Assembly (NCBI GenBank): GCA_964511645.1
Contig: CAZEGV010000074.1
Span: 1-11,294, forward strand
Length of the DNA: 11,294 bases
Direction: 5' to 3'
Source of the DNA: CAZEGV01 sp964511645
GTDB lineage: Bacteria > Bacteroidota > Bacteroidia > Cytophagales > JAAEPT01
This document shows positions 1 through 8,047 of this stretch, piece after piece. Under the pieces are notes generated by a model. It made no database searches. It saw nothing but the letters and a program-made list of their open reading frames with translations, and was not told the DNA's origin. Numbering within the stretch: position 1 is the stretch's first letter; each line of letters starts with the position of its first letter. The position numbers and the translations under genes were made by a program.

Positions 1-2881
1 TTGCTTGCCAAGTTGTGCCGTCTAATGAATAATCAAATGTTCCTGTGCCTGTTTGTGAAACTGTAATAGTCTTATTAATAGGTACGCAAATGTCTTCACT
101 GCCTGTGGATGATAAGGTGATTGTACCAGGGTCGGTGCAAGACAATGAATTAGTACAAAAATTTGTAGTAAAATCACCCGTAATTTGATTATCAAAAATT
201 GTTTGTTGATTTAAAAAGTCATCAATTACCCCTACAGAATACGTCGATTTCATATTACATGAGCCTAATTTCACCCAATAACTAGAAGGAGGCTTACTAT
301 TGGATCCTTGTAATAAAACTCGATAAATAATCCCATCAAGAACAACTTTTTTACCCCAAGTATACATTGTTGAAGAATTCCAAGTTGAATAATTTGAGCA
401 AGCATCAAAAACTCCTTGAGTAGAAAATTCATAACAGCCCTCATCTAAACAAAAATTTTGAATTAATGGATCCCCTCCTGCTATTACCTCATGATCTATT
501 GATTGAGTAATTAAATTTCCATTTTTTTTTATTTTCCATATAATTGGATTACTTCCATCATAATTTTCTATATCTGTATAAAAATGAACATCACGACCAC
601 TTGTTAATGTATAACTGATTGTTTTTTCATTATCTGAAATATTAGAATCTGTTTGTCCTGTTATTGATACAATAACTTTAACATTATGAGTTCCTAATTG
701 AGTTAAATTTGGTAAAATATAATTAACTGTTGAATTTTGAGGTATTGAAGTTGTTACCGTTTCAGATTTTAGAAGGTTATTATTCAAATAAACCTCTATA
801 TCATAAGAGGTAATGGTATTGCTTCCTAAATTTTTAATACGAACAAATGAACCATTAATCGAACCGCATTGATTTCCTAAACCTTTAATATTTGTAATTG
901 AAATATTCCAATCAGAATTTAATGATGTACAAAATTTATGAATATATGGAGATGAATATTGTGACGATGAAACATCAAAAAACACATTATTAATACCTAC
1001 TTCTTTTAAACCTAAACTAAATACTCCCTCATTGCAAACTCCTATTTTTTTCCACATTCCTCCATTTCCTGGGATTACATTTTTGTTCCATTGTTTTGCT
1101 TTATAAATAACGCCTTCATATACGGCAACAGCTCCATTTTGATAAGTTCCACCAATTACATACTTACTATATGCTTTACAAGTTTTAAACCCACCTGTAA
1201 CTTCCATTTTATAACAACCATCATTTAAACAGAAATCTTGATTAACTATTAAATTATTCTTTATAAGATCGACATTATTTCCGTCAAGAATAGTAGTTCC
1301 ACTTAAATCTGTAACTTTCCAAGTTAATGGATCAGAACCTGTAAATGTAGTTAGGTTGGTATAAACTCTCATTTTATTCCCTATATCCAATGTATATTCA
1401 ATAATTTCCGTGTTATCAAGAGTATATTTTTCTGTCTGAGAAGTAGCAGTAATAACTACTTTTACTTGATTAGTACCCGTATTCAAAATATCTGGCAATG
1501 TATATGATGTTTCAACCGATGGTACTAAAGGAGTATCAAATACTTCTGTACTCAATAATGTGGCATCTACAAATGTTTCTATTTTATACTTTATTACATT
1601 TTGAAATCCTTTATTTTCAAATTTAACCACAGCACCCGATACTTTATCTGAACAAACAACTCCTAAACCTTCTATTCCATTAATTACAATATCTATTGGT
1701 CTTAATTCAATCGTACCGCTAATTTCATAATATCCAAAAGAACTATAATTCGAAAAACCTGTATTTAATGGGTTTAACTCTGCACCTCCTTTTACTATTA
1801 AAAAGTATTTCCCCGGTTGTAAAATTTTATGGATTTTGGCTACTCTTGATTTTATCAAATTGGATCTAATAATTTCATTTCCTTGTCCATCAACTATAAA
1901 AGCTTCAACATCTAAATTTTTTGTTTCAAAAACAGGTTTTATTTTTAAATCTATTTGATGAATATTATTTATTATTTCAAATGAAAATGAATCCACATCT
2001 AAAACATGATTTATAATACCATAATTATCTACTCCACTAACTAACTCATTTACAATTGTTAATGGATCAGAATTAAGGTAATCATCAACACGAGTGCCTA
2101 AAGTTGCTCTAATAATTTCAATATCATCTTGAGTATTATTCGCAGAAGAATACCCTCCCTTACTCCAATGAGTAACTGAATTATATCCATTACCCATAAT
2201 TGGGGTAAACTCTCCATGTCCAGCATAGTAGGCATTGCCACCATTTAAACCATCATGCGACAACCCTAAATAATGACCAAGCTCATGCGAAGCAACAAGT
2301 GAACCAGCTAAAGATCTTGCCAATACTGCTTTACCAGTACCAAAAGAACTTAATGCCGCTATTCCGTTCCACACTGTTTGACCTCCATTATAAGTACCAA
2401 TTACACACCAACCTTTGTTTGTGGCTAAATGATTATCAAATAAAGAACGGTTAGTAGTAATATTTACATCAAATGCTATAAAATCAACTGAAACTTCGGC
2501 CCAATATCTCTTTATTTTATTAGCTGAATATCCTGATGCCCCTGCGGTAGCTTTAAAACCTGACCAACCAGTTATATTTGTTTCACCATCAAAATCTAAA
2601 TAAATCAAATATTTCGCACCCGGATTACTTTCTAATTTATAAGCACTTATAGCATTTGAATAATTACCTATAAAACCTTTGGAAGAAAGTTTTAATAAAA
2701 AAGGTTCAGTTTCTTTTTCCCGATCACCCCTTTCACCTAATAGACAAGTATAAACTGAGTCATGACTACTTACTTTATTTTCAGCTGTATTCAAAAATGA
2801 CGAGACATTCACTTGCCCACCAATTAAACCAATTAAAAATAAAAAAAATAAAAAAATACTACTCTTTATAATTTTGACCAT
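1..2881 (-). CDS. Secreted metzincin-type zinc metalloprotease with tandem CARDB/CBM5-12-like modules (C-terminus off window)
   Basis: Reading from ATG at 2881, 960 codons stay open to the left edge, so the gene is truncated at its 3' end by the window. Residues 1 to about 22 form a Sec signal peptide (basic start, then an F/L/I core). Residues 88-260 resemble a metzincin protease domain: YLIYLDFDGE at 91-100, YWAEVSVDFIAFDVNITT at 126-143, the zinc motif HELGHYLGLSHD at 199-210 (H199, H203, H209 ligands, E200 catalytic) and a Met-turn in YYAGHGEFTPIMGNGY (M229), followed by THWSKGGY. Residues about 280-385 look like a PPC-type beta domain (DVDSFSFEI). Then come two copies of a module: a CARDB-like beta domain (from 394 and 656), an FCLxxGCY motif (C551/C556 and C811/C816) and a CBM5/12-like segment (568-616 and 828-875). 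Another cysteine-containing region follows to the edge. It probably acts outside the cell on protein, perhaps bound to polysaccharide. T9SS export is inferred from lineage and architecture; the sorting domain would be outside the window. The substrate is unknown. Confidence 0.9.
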   Translation of the reverse strand, partial: MVKIIKSSIFLFFLFLIGLIGGQVNVSSFLNTAENKVSSHDSVYTCLLGERGDREKETEPFLLKLSSKGFIGNYSNAISAYKLESNPGAKYLIYLDFDGETNITGWSGFKATAGASGYSANKIKRYWAEVSVDFIAFDVNITTNRSLFDNHLATNKGWCVIGTYNGGQTVWNGIAALSSFGTGKAVLARSLAGSLVASHELGHYLGLSHDGLNGGNAYYAGHGEFTPIMGNGYNSVTHWSKGGYSSANNTQDDIEIIRATLGTRVDDYLNSDPLTIVNELVSGVDNYGIINHVLDVDSFSFEIINNIHQIDLKIKPVFETKNLDVEAFIVDGQGNEIIRSNLIKSRVAKIHKILQPGKYFLIVKGGAELNPLNTGFSNYSSFGYYEISGTIELRPIDIVINGIEGLGVVCSDKVSGAVVKFENKGFQNVIKYKIETFVDATLLSTEVFDTPLVPSVETSYTLPDILNTGTNQVKVVITATSQTEKYTLDNTEIIEYTLDIGNKMRVYTNLTTFTGSDPLTWKVTDLSGTTILDGNNVDLIKNNLIVNQDFCLNDGCYKMEVTGGFKTCKAYSKYVIGGTYQNGAVAVYEGVIYKAKQWNKNVIPGNGGMWKKIGVCNEGVFSLGLKEVGINNVFFDVSSSQYSSPYIHKFCTSLNSDWNISITNIKGLGNQCGSINGSFVRIKNLGSNTITSYDIEVYLNNNLLKSETVTTSIPQNSTVNYILPNLTQLGTHNVKVIVSITGQTDSNISDNEKTISYTLTSGRDVHFYTDIENYDGSNPIIWKIKKNGNLITQSIDHEVIAGGDPLIQNFCLDEGCYEFSTQGVFDACSNYSTWNSSTMYTWGKKVVLDGIIYRVLLQGSNSKPPSSYWVKLGSCNMKSTYSVGVIDDFLNQQTIFDNQITGDFTTNFCTNSLSCTDPGTITLSSTGSEDICVPINKTITVSQTGTGTFDYSLDGTTWQA
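242..916 (-). repeat. Intragenic module copy 2 (CARDB - FCLDEGCY - CBM5/12-like)
   Basis: This encodes residues about 656-880 of the metalloprotease. It matches copy 1 at GIEGLG versus NIKGLG (C672 matching C410), FCLDEGCYEF (C811, C816) and the segment C828-C875, which contains VVLDGIIYRVL and SSYWVKLGSC. The offset between copies is 260-262 residues. The copies are clearly related but diverged in sequence, so the duplication is not recent. Confidence 0.75.
1022..1702 (-). repeat. Intragenic module copy 1 (CARDB - FCLNDGCY - CBM5/12-like)
   Basis: This encodes residues about 394-620 of the metalloprotease. It opens with a beta domain containing GIEGLGVVC (C410), runs to FCLNDGCYKMEV (C551, C556), and ends in a carbohydrate-binding-like segment from C568 to C616. 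That segment has the CBM5/12 pattern of a Tyr, a short gap, VYEGVIYKAKQW, then GGMWKKIGVC. Copy 2 aligns to it with the same order and nearly the same cysteine spacing. The function (glycan or surface binding) is inferred from the aromatic pattern only. Confidence 0.75.
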
Positions 2882-3117
2882 AACCTTACTAATTATTTAA
2901 ACCTAAAAAACATTGTCTAGTATAAACAGAGTCTTATCAAGAAAAATAAGATAACAAAAACATTTATCCATTCCTAAAAACCATTCGAAAAAAAATCAAC
3001 TCTGTACTAAATAATTTATGATTCATAAATATTTCTATAATTGAAGCTACTGAGTGTAATATTTATAGCTTTGTTACAGTTACAAAAGAATCACTAATGT
3101 CATTAAACCTCAATAGA
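2882..3117. promoter_or_regulatory. Intergenic region upstream of the metalloprotease, with a perfect 17-bp dyad at 3014-3030
   Basis: This A+T-rich 236-bp gap lies between the glycosyltransferase stop and the metalloprotease start, both on the minus strand, and should hold the protease promoter. The clearest structure is ATTTATGA-T-TCATAAAT at 3014-3030, an 8-bp perfect inverted repeat around one central base, about 133 bp upstream of the protease ATG. It could be an operator. It has no following T-run and is not a convincing terminator. A weaker inverted repeat, TCTTAT/ATAAGA (2932-2937 and 2946-2951), lies in the presumed leader. I found no exact copy of the Bacteroidota -7 element TAnnTTTG in the expected orientation. 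Confidence 0.4.
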
Positions 3118-4005
3118 CTATTTATAATTTTTAGCCAAAAAACCCAATTTATAAAAATCAAACAGTTTGAGTGAGACCATGCCTTTGGTTAAAATCTTTC
3201 TCACTAAGGGCTGAAAAATAGTGAAAAAAGCTTTTACAAAACCTCTCATAAAGCCAATTTTTTTATAAATACGTAAGAGAGTCACTTCTTTAAAAAATTC
3301 ACTGTTTTTTCCTAAGAACCGAGTGATTTGAATCAAGCTTAAAATACTTTGTTCTGTTTTCTTTAAGTACACCTTATTTGTTTCTAACCCTTTATGTAAA
3401 ATGGGGTTATTTATATGTTTAATATTAAAATTTCGTTGTTTTAGCTCATAACCAAAGTAAGTGTCTTCATGCCCATATTCACTTATTTCTTCATTAAATC
3501 TAATCGCATCAAAAACAGTTCTCTGTATCAAAAAATTGCTTGTCATAAATGATTGATGAGGCTGTTTCATTCTCTCTTTTGCTGTTCTTACTTCTTTCCC
3601 CAGCCCGTATTTCCACCTGAGTAACAGCTCTTTACTAGGTCGGTTTTGTTGATACGTTAAACCACCGCAGATTACTGAAGGTTTTTCTTTTGTGACTAAT
3701 GCTATATAATCCGACACAAAATTGCTAGACACAATAGAAACATCACAATCCAAAAACAGCATATAATCAGTTTGTGTATATTTGAGAAATAAATTCCGAA
3801 TCTTAGCCCTTCCTATATTTTTTTCTAGCTCAATGTATTGGTGTTTTTCTGCCTTTTGTTTGTTTATTTGTTTGATTTGAAGCCTAGAGCAATCATCAAT
3901 TAATATTATCTTGGCTTGTAGATTTTTACTTGCAATCTCTTGATTTAAACTAGCAAGTAGTTCAGCTATATCATAATTATAAACAGGAATACAAATCGAA
4001 ATCAT
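3118..4005 (-). CDS. Family 2 glycosyltransferase (GT-A fold)
   Basis: This 295-residue protein should transfer a sugar from a nucleotide-sugar donor to an unknown acceptor, at the cytoplasmic side of the inner membrane. The N-terminus MISICIPVYN is the standard first beta strand of GT2 enzymes. IDDCS (36-40) is the nucleotide-binding acidic pair, NIGRAKIRN (63-71) is the conserved helix, and FLDCDV (84-89) carries the metal-binding DxD motif (D86, D88). GHEDTYFGYEL (178-188) supplies the ED motif expected for the catalytic base. Residues from about 235 to the end are basic and hydrophobic without a clear transmembrane helix, suggesting peripheral membrane contact. Its ATG overlaps the folP stop in an ATGA (4002-4005), so it is probably translationally coupled to folP. 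No other polysaccharide genes are visible, so the acceptor (lipid, glycan or protein) cannot be named. Confidence 0.88.
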   Translation of the reverse strand: MISICIPVYNYDIAELLASLNQEIASKNLQAKIILIDDCSRLQIKQINKQKAEKHQYIELEKNIGRAKIRNLFLKYTQTDYMLFLDCDVSIVSSNFVSDYIALVTKEKPSVICGGLTYQQNRPSKELLLRWKYGLGKEVRTAKERMKQPHQSFMTSNFLIQRTVFDAIRFNEEISEYGHEDTYFGYELKQRNFNIKHINNPILHKGLETNKVYLKKTEQSILSLIQITRFLGKNSEFFKEVTLLRIYKKIGFMRGFVKAFFTIFQPLVRKILTKGMVSLKLFDFYKLGFLAKNYK

Positions 4006-4820
4006 TTTCTTTGGTAGGCTTTTATTAATGTAACGACCTCTTTTGCTTCTTTCGTATCATGAACCCTCAGCATTTTACTCCCATTAAGCAAAGCAATCGT
4101 ATTGAGTACTGTAGTTCCGTTAAGTGCATTTTCAGAAGACGCTTCTAATGTTTTATAAATTATAGATTTACGAGAAAATCCTGTAAGAATAGGGTAATCC
4201 AGTTGTTGGAAATATCGCAGATTATTGAGTAAAAAGAAACTCTGTTCCGTTGTTTTCGAAAATCCGAACCCTAAATCCAAAATTACATTATGAATATTTT
4301 TTTCTTTTAGTTTTTGAATCTTCTTTTCAAAATATTGATACACATCTTGTTTAATATCATTATAAATGCTTAAGCCTTGCATTGTTTTGGGATTACCACG
4401 CATATGCATACAAACATAAGCTATAGGATGCCCTGAAACTATATCATACATTTTATCATCCAATTCTCCCCCTGATACATCATTGATAATATCAACCCCT
4501 TCCTCAATTCCTACACGAGCCACCTCACTCCTAAAAGTATCTAAAGAAATAAACACATTTTCTTTTTTGGCTAATCTAATTGCTGGTAGGATTCTCTTAA
4601 TTTCTTCTTCCGTACTTATTTCTTCAGCATTAGGTCTGGTAGAATATCCACCAATATCTAAAACATCTGTTTTTTCGCTGATTGCTTGCTGAATTTTAGC
4701 ATTAAGCTCTATCTCGCTAAGGTGTTTTCCTCCATCATAAAATGAATCTGGGGTGGTGTTAATTATCGTCATCACCTTGGCTTGACGAAAGTCTAATTCT
4801 TTTCCGTTTAATATATACAT
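4002..4820 (-). CDS. folP: Dihydropteroate synthase
   Basis: FolP condenses 6-hydroxymethyl-7,8-dihydropterin pyrophosphate with p-aminobenzoate to give dihydropteroate in cytoplasmic folate synthesis; it is the sulfonamide target. At 272 residues it has the normal length, and all loops are present: IINTTPDSFYDGG (19-31), DIGGYSTRP (55-63), ISLDTFRSEVA (91-101), INDVSGG (112-118), MHMRGNPKTMQ (138-148), DLGFGFSKT (182-190), GFSRKS (214-219) and RVHD (252-255). Two positions differ from the common family pattern: leucine replaces proline in the usual DPGFGF (L183), and asparagine replaces glycine after STRP (N64). Neither is one of the invariant catalytic side chains, so I expect an active enzyme. 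It is the first gene of a minus-strand pair with the glycosyltransferase and is divergent from the DUF1599 gene. A folP/DUF1599 neighbourhood is, as I recall, frequent in Bacteroidota. Confidence 0.97.
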   Translation of the reverse strand: MYILNGKELDFRQAKVMTIINTTPDSFYDGGKHLSEIELNAKIQQAISEKTDVLDIGGYSTRPNAEEISTEEEIKRILPAIRLAKKENVFISLDTFRSEVARVGIEEGVDIINDVSGGELDDKMYDIVSGHPIAYVCMHMRGNPKTMQGLSIYNDIKQDVYQYFEKKIQKLKEKNIHNVILDLGFGFSKTTEQSFFLLNNLRYFQQLDYPILTGFSRKSIIYKTLEASSENALNGTTVLNTIALLNGSKMLRVHDTKEAKEVVTLIKAYQRK

Positions 4821-4873
4821 ATAAAAGTATTATCTTCACGTGCAATATATCAATTTTAAGTAAAAAAAGCATA
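4821..4873. promoter_or_regulatory. Divergent intergenic region between folP and the DUF1599-porW-PBP operon
   Basis: Only 53 bp separate the folP ATG (4820) and the GTG of the DUF1599 gene (4874), which are transcribed away from each other. Promoters for both operons must therefore lie here or reach into the opposite coding sequence. The region is A+T-rich and has an A-run just before the GTG. I see no exact TAnnTTTG element at a sensible distance on either strand, so no transcription start can be assigned. Confidence 0.4.
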
Positions 4874-5419
4874 GTGAATACAGTTAGTCAATTTCATTCC
4901 GTCATCAGTCAATGCAGAGAAATCTTTAAGAAAAAGACAAAGGACTACGGTACTGCATGGCGTATATTAAGATTACCTTCTATTACAGACCAAATATTTA
5001 TTAAAGCAAAACGCATTAGATCTATTCAAGAAAATGAAGTTCAGCTTGTAGATGAAGGCATTGACGGTGAGTTTATTGCTATCGTCAATTATTGTGTAAT
5101 GGCACTTATCCAATTAGATTTGGATGATAATGAAGAAATTGAGATGCCCGCAGATAAAGTTTTAAGCTTATATGACAAATACATAAATGATACGCTAGAT
5201 TTACTTAGCAAAAAAAATCATGACTATGGAGAGGCTTGGCGTGATATGCGAGTAAGCTCTATGACCGACATTATTCTGATGAAGATATTCAGAACTAAAC
5301 AAATAGAAGAAAATAAAGGGAAAACTTTGATATCGGAAGGAGTAGATGCCAACTATCAAGATATGATTAACTATTCAGTATTTTGTTTAATTAAGTTAGA
5401 AGAGCAAATAAATTCCTAA
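4874..5419 (+). CDS. DUF1599 protein with two tandem copies of the domain
   Basis: This 181-residue, probably soluble all-helical protein belongs to the DUF1599 family (PF07659, which I recall is also called nucleotide modification associated domain 1). Its biochemical role is not established. It is two copies of one domain: KKTKDYGTAWR (20-30) with VDEGIDGEFIAIVNY (59-73), and KKNHDYGEAWR (113-123) with ISEGVDANYQDMINY (153-167), an offset of 93-94 residues. The acidic and Asn/Tyr positions (KxxDYGxAWR and EGxDxxxxxxxNY) are kept in both halves, so both are likely functional. The GTG start is chosen because the next Met in frame is residue 76, inside the first domain, and MNTVSQFH matches the N-terminus I remember for the family. 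It is the first gene of the plus-strand operon, 36 bp before porW. No signal peptide is visible. Confidence 0.9.
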   Translation: MNTVSQFHSVISQCREIFKKKTKDYGTAWRILRLPSITDQIFIKAKRIRSIQENEVQLVDEGIDGEFIAIVNYCVMALIQLDLDDNEEIEMPADKVLSLYDKYINDTLDLLSKKNHDYGEAWRDMRVSSMTDIILMKIFRTKQIEENKGKTLISEGVDANYQDMINYSVFCLIKLEEQINS

Positions 5420-5455
5420 TTTTAACGTTTTACTTTAAGATTAAAATAATTCAGA

Positions 5456-8047
5456 TTGAAAAACATCACACCATATTTAATACTTTTCACGCTAATCATT
5501 AGCTCTTGCTCGCAAGAGAGTAATTCTTTTGTGAGTAAATCATACCACAACGTTACGGCTAGGTACAATGCTTATTTTCTAGCTCAAGAGCGTATGAAAG
5601 AGATTGAGAACAAAATACAAGCTCAGCAAAAGTATGATTTTAATGACATCATCCGCTACCACCCCGTTTATGACTCTAACTTTACAAAAGGCTTAGATGC
5701 GGACTTTGAATATATAGGGGAGAAAGCAAAACTTCCTATTGCTAAACATAAAAATAGCAATTGGCTAGATGATAGCTATATCATAATTGCTGACGCTCGG
5801 TTTTATCGAGAAAAAATAGATAGCGCTATTCTTATTTATAAATACACCAATACTACAGGATCTGATGATAATGACAGACATAAAGCTCTAATTAGACTTA
5901 TGAGAGTTTATATGTCGATACATGATTATAACAAATCTAACGAAACGTACAGCTATTTATTGAAGCAAGAACTCGACAAAGACAATCAACGAGATCTCCA
6001 CCTGGCTGCTTTTGAAAAATTCAGAATAGAAAGAAACACAGATAGTATGCTTGCTCATATTGAATCTGCAACTCCTTTTATTAAGAAAAAAGATGACAAA
6101 TCACGAGCTATGTTCATAGCTGGGCAATTACACCAAACTCTAAACGAAGACAAAAAAGCTTTTAAACTGTACAAAAAAACAATCAAGAAACGCCCACCGT
6201 ATGAGATGGAGTTTAACTCTAGGGTGAATCTTGCTCAGGTATCTGACATTAGCGATAAGAAGACGATAACAAGTACATATAAATATTTCTATAAACTACT
6301 TGCAGACGAAAAAAATAAAGAGTTTCAGGATAGAATTTATTATGAACTAGGTAGGTTTGAGCTAAAACAAGGTCATACAAAAAAAGGAATAGACTTTCTT
6401 TATCAATCCTTGCATTGCGAAGGACAAACAGAAAACCAAGACATTTACACTCATCTGTTACTCGGCAAAACATATTATTACGATATGGCAGGAAAGATGA
6501 ACGATGTAAAACGATTTACTAATTCAAAACTTCATTATGATAGTGCGACAGTAAGTATACCACCTAGCTTTAAAGATTATGATAAAATTATTGAACGAAA
6601 AGATGTTTTAACGGATTTCGTTGAGCAATTCACCACTATTGCTACCAATGACTCTCTAATATGGCTAGCAAGTTTAAGCAAAACTGATTTAGACAAAATC
6701 ATAAAAGACAGAAAAGCTTATGACGAAAAAATATTACGACAAGAAAAAGAAAAAACGTTACAACAAGCTAAAGAAGCTCAGGCAGTAGGCACACAAGAAG
6801 GCTCTATACAAATAACTAAAGGTCGGCAATTGATTTTTTATAAACCTGGTGCAGTATTACAAGGCAGATTCATTTTTCAAGAAAAATGGGGTGATATCAA
6901 ACTAGAAGATAACTGGCGTAGATCTGAAAAAGATTTTGAATTCAATGATGATGATGATAGTACTCAAACAAACATCACAAACGACTCTACTCAAGTCAAT
7001 CAAGATAGTTTGAGTACACAAATTGACAATATTTTTGTAGACATCCAACAATACTATGATGCAATCCCAGTATCTGCTACCGATAAATCTAAACTTGAAC
7101 AGGAAACAAAAGTGGCGATATATAAACTCGGGAAAATCTACAAACTTAGATTGATAGAAGAAGAGAATGCCTTAAATACATTCAACCGTCATTTAGGCTT
7201 ATTTCGCAAAAGCCAATACACTCCTGAGATACTCTATATCATGTACTTTAGCTGTCAATCAAATGATACTTGTGATGCTCAACAATATGCAGTACGGGCA
7301 CATAAAGATTACCCTAATGATATCTTTACAAAACTAATAGACAACCCTAACTACTTCAAAGACAATGAAGGAGAAAACAAAAAAGCCCATGACATGTACG
7401 AACGTGCCTTTTTATTTTTCAAAAAAGGGGCTATTTTTGAATCAAGAAGAATCATCAAACAAACAATTACACAATATCCTGAAAATGACATTGCTGATCA
7501 TCTCGATTTAATATTGGCAATGACTTATGCCAAAACAGATCAAATGGCAGAATATTTCAATAAAATCACTCTTTTTATTGAAAATTACCCAACAAGTGAT
7601 TTAGTACCCTTTGCGAAGAACCTAATCGAAGAGGCGAAACAAAATGGCATTACTAAAAGCAGTTTCATCACTGCCAAAGATAGTATATACCAAGTTTCAC
7701 AAGATTCCACTAGGTCTTTCATTCTTATGCTTAACAAACATGAAATTAGTTATCAAAAAGGGCTTAATGTATTGTTCGAATTTAATAACACATATTATGA
7801 CAGCCTTAACTTTGAGGTCAGAAAGGTAAGTTTAAATGATTCTTCATATATTGTAGTCGTCAAAACACTTAACAAACTTAGCTTTGCACATAAATACGTA
7901 ACTAAATTTAAGCATTTCTTAGCGTTTAGAGAATTATTAAAAGGAAAGGAATACGAATATTATTTAATTGATAACCGTAATTATCAAATCCTCTTGAATA
8001 CTAAAAAAACAAAAAAATATCGTGAGTTCTACACCAGCCAAAACTAA
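5456..8047 (+). CDS. porW: PorW/SprE-like type IX secretion system TPR lipoprotein
   Basis: This 863-residue lipoprotein matches the PorW (Porphyromonas) / SprE (Flavobacterium) family needed for T9SS secretion and gliding; published work places PorW between the periplasmic PorK/PorN ring and the outer-membrane translocon. A signal peptide ends in a lipobox (IISSC, lipidated C18), followed by KSYHNVTARYNAYF (28-41), a family N-terminal signature. Helical TPR-like repeats fill about residues 85-350. A charged, probably coiled-coil stretch lies near 418-446. The signature FYKPGAVLQGRFIF (461-474) and EKWGDIKLEDNWRRS (476-490) is strongly characteristic of the family. An Asp run (498-501) opens a low-complexity Ser/Thr/Asn/Gln/Asp linker to about 530. 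A second TPR region (about 545-735) and a compact C-terminal domain (about 752-863) follow. The TTG start is required: the next Met (residue 47) would remove the signal peptide, and no ATG lies between the DUF1599 stop and here. The 3' end overlaps the next gene by 26 bp. Confidence 0.9.
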   Translation: MKNITPYLILFTLIISSCSQESNSFVSKSYHNVTARYNAYFLAQERMKEIENKIQAQQKYDFNDIIRYHPVYDSNFTKGLDADFEYIGEKAKLPIAKHKNSNWLDDSYIIIADARFYREKIDSAILIYKYTNTTGSDDNDRHKALIRLMRVYMSIHDYNKSNETYSYLLKQELDKDNQRDLHLAAFEKFRIERNTDSMLAHIESATPFIKKKDDKSRAMFIAGQLHQTLNEDKKAFKLYKKTIKKRPPYEMEFNSRVNLAQVSDISDKKTITSTYKYFYKLLADEKNKEFQDRIYYELGRFELKQGHTKKGIDFLYQSLHCEGQTENQDIYTHLLLGKTYYYDMAGKMNDVKRFTNSKLHYDSATVSIPPSFKDYDKIIERKDVLTDFVEQFTTIATNDSLIWLASLSKTDLDKIIKDRKAYDEKILRQEKEKTLQQAKEAQAVGTQEGSIQITKGRQLIFYKPGAVLQGRFIFQEKWGDIKLEDNWRRSEKDFEFNDDDDSTQTNITNDSTQVNQDSLSTQIDNIFVDIQQYYDAIPVSATDKSKLEQETKVAIYKLGKIYKLRLIEEENALNTFNRHLGLFRKSQYTPEILYIMYFSCQSNDTCDAQQYAVRAHKDYPNDIFTKLIDNPNYFKDNEGENKKAHDMYERAFLFFKKGAIFESRRIIKQTITQYPENDIADHLDLILAMTYAKTDQMAEYFNKITLFIENYPTSDLVPFAKNLIEEAKQNGITKSSFITAKDSIYQVSQDSTRSFILMLNKHEISYQKGLNVLFEFNNTYYDSLNFEVRKVSLNDSSYIVVVKTLNKLSFAHKYVTKFKHFLAFRELLKGKEYEYYLIDNRNYQILLNTKKTKKYREFYTSQN

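Noticed and set aside
2932..2951. Inverted repeat TCTTAT/ATAAGA with an 8-base loop in the protease leader
   Set aside because: A six-pair, A+T-rich stem without a T-run is expected by chance at this composition; not called as a terminator or riboswitch.
4483..4692. Open frame antisense to folP
   Set aside because: It lies wholly within a well-supported folP gene, has no recognisable domain, and its sequence reads as a reverse-frame shadow.
4837..4842. CACGTG palindrome in the folP/DUF1599 divergent region
   Set aside because: It is only 6 bp, flanking symmetry fails, and there is no second copy.
4822..4853. Minus-strand TTG - 21 bp - TACTTTTA promoter-like pair before folP
   Set aside because: The -7-like element is imperfect and ends one base before the folP ATG, leaving no room for a transcript start upstream of the codon.
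6249..6473. Antisense open frame inside porW (also 7644-7829 in another frame)
   Set aside because: Both sit inside an intact, family-typical coding sequence and show no domain or initiation signal.
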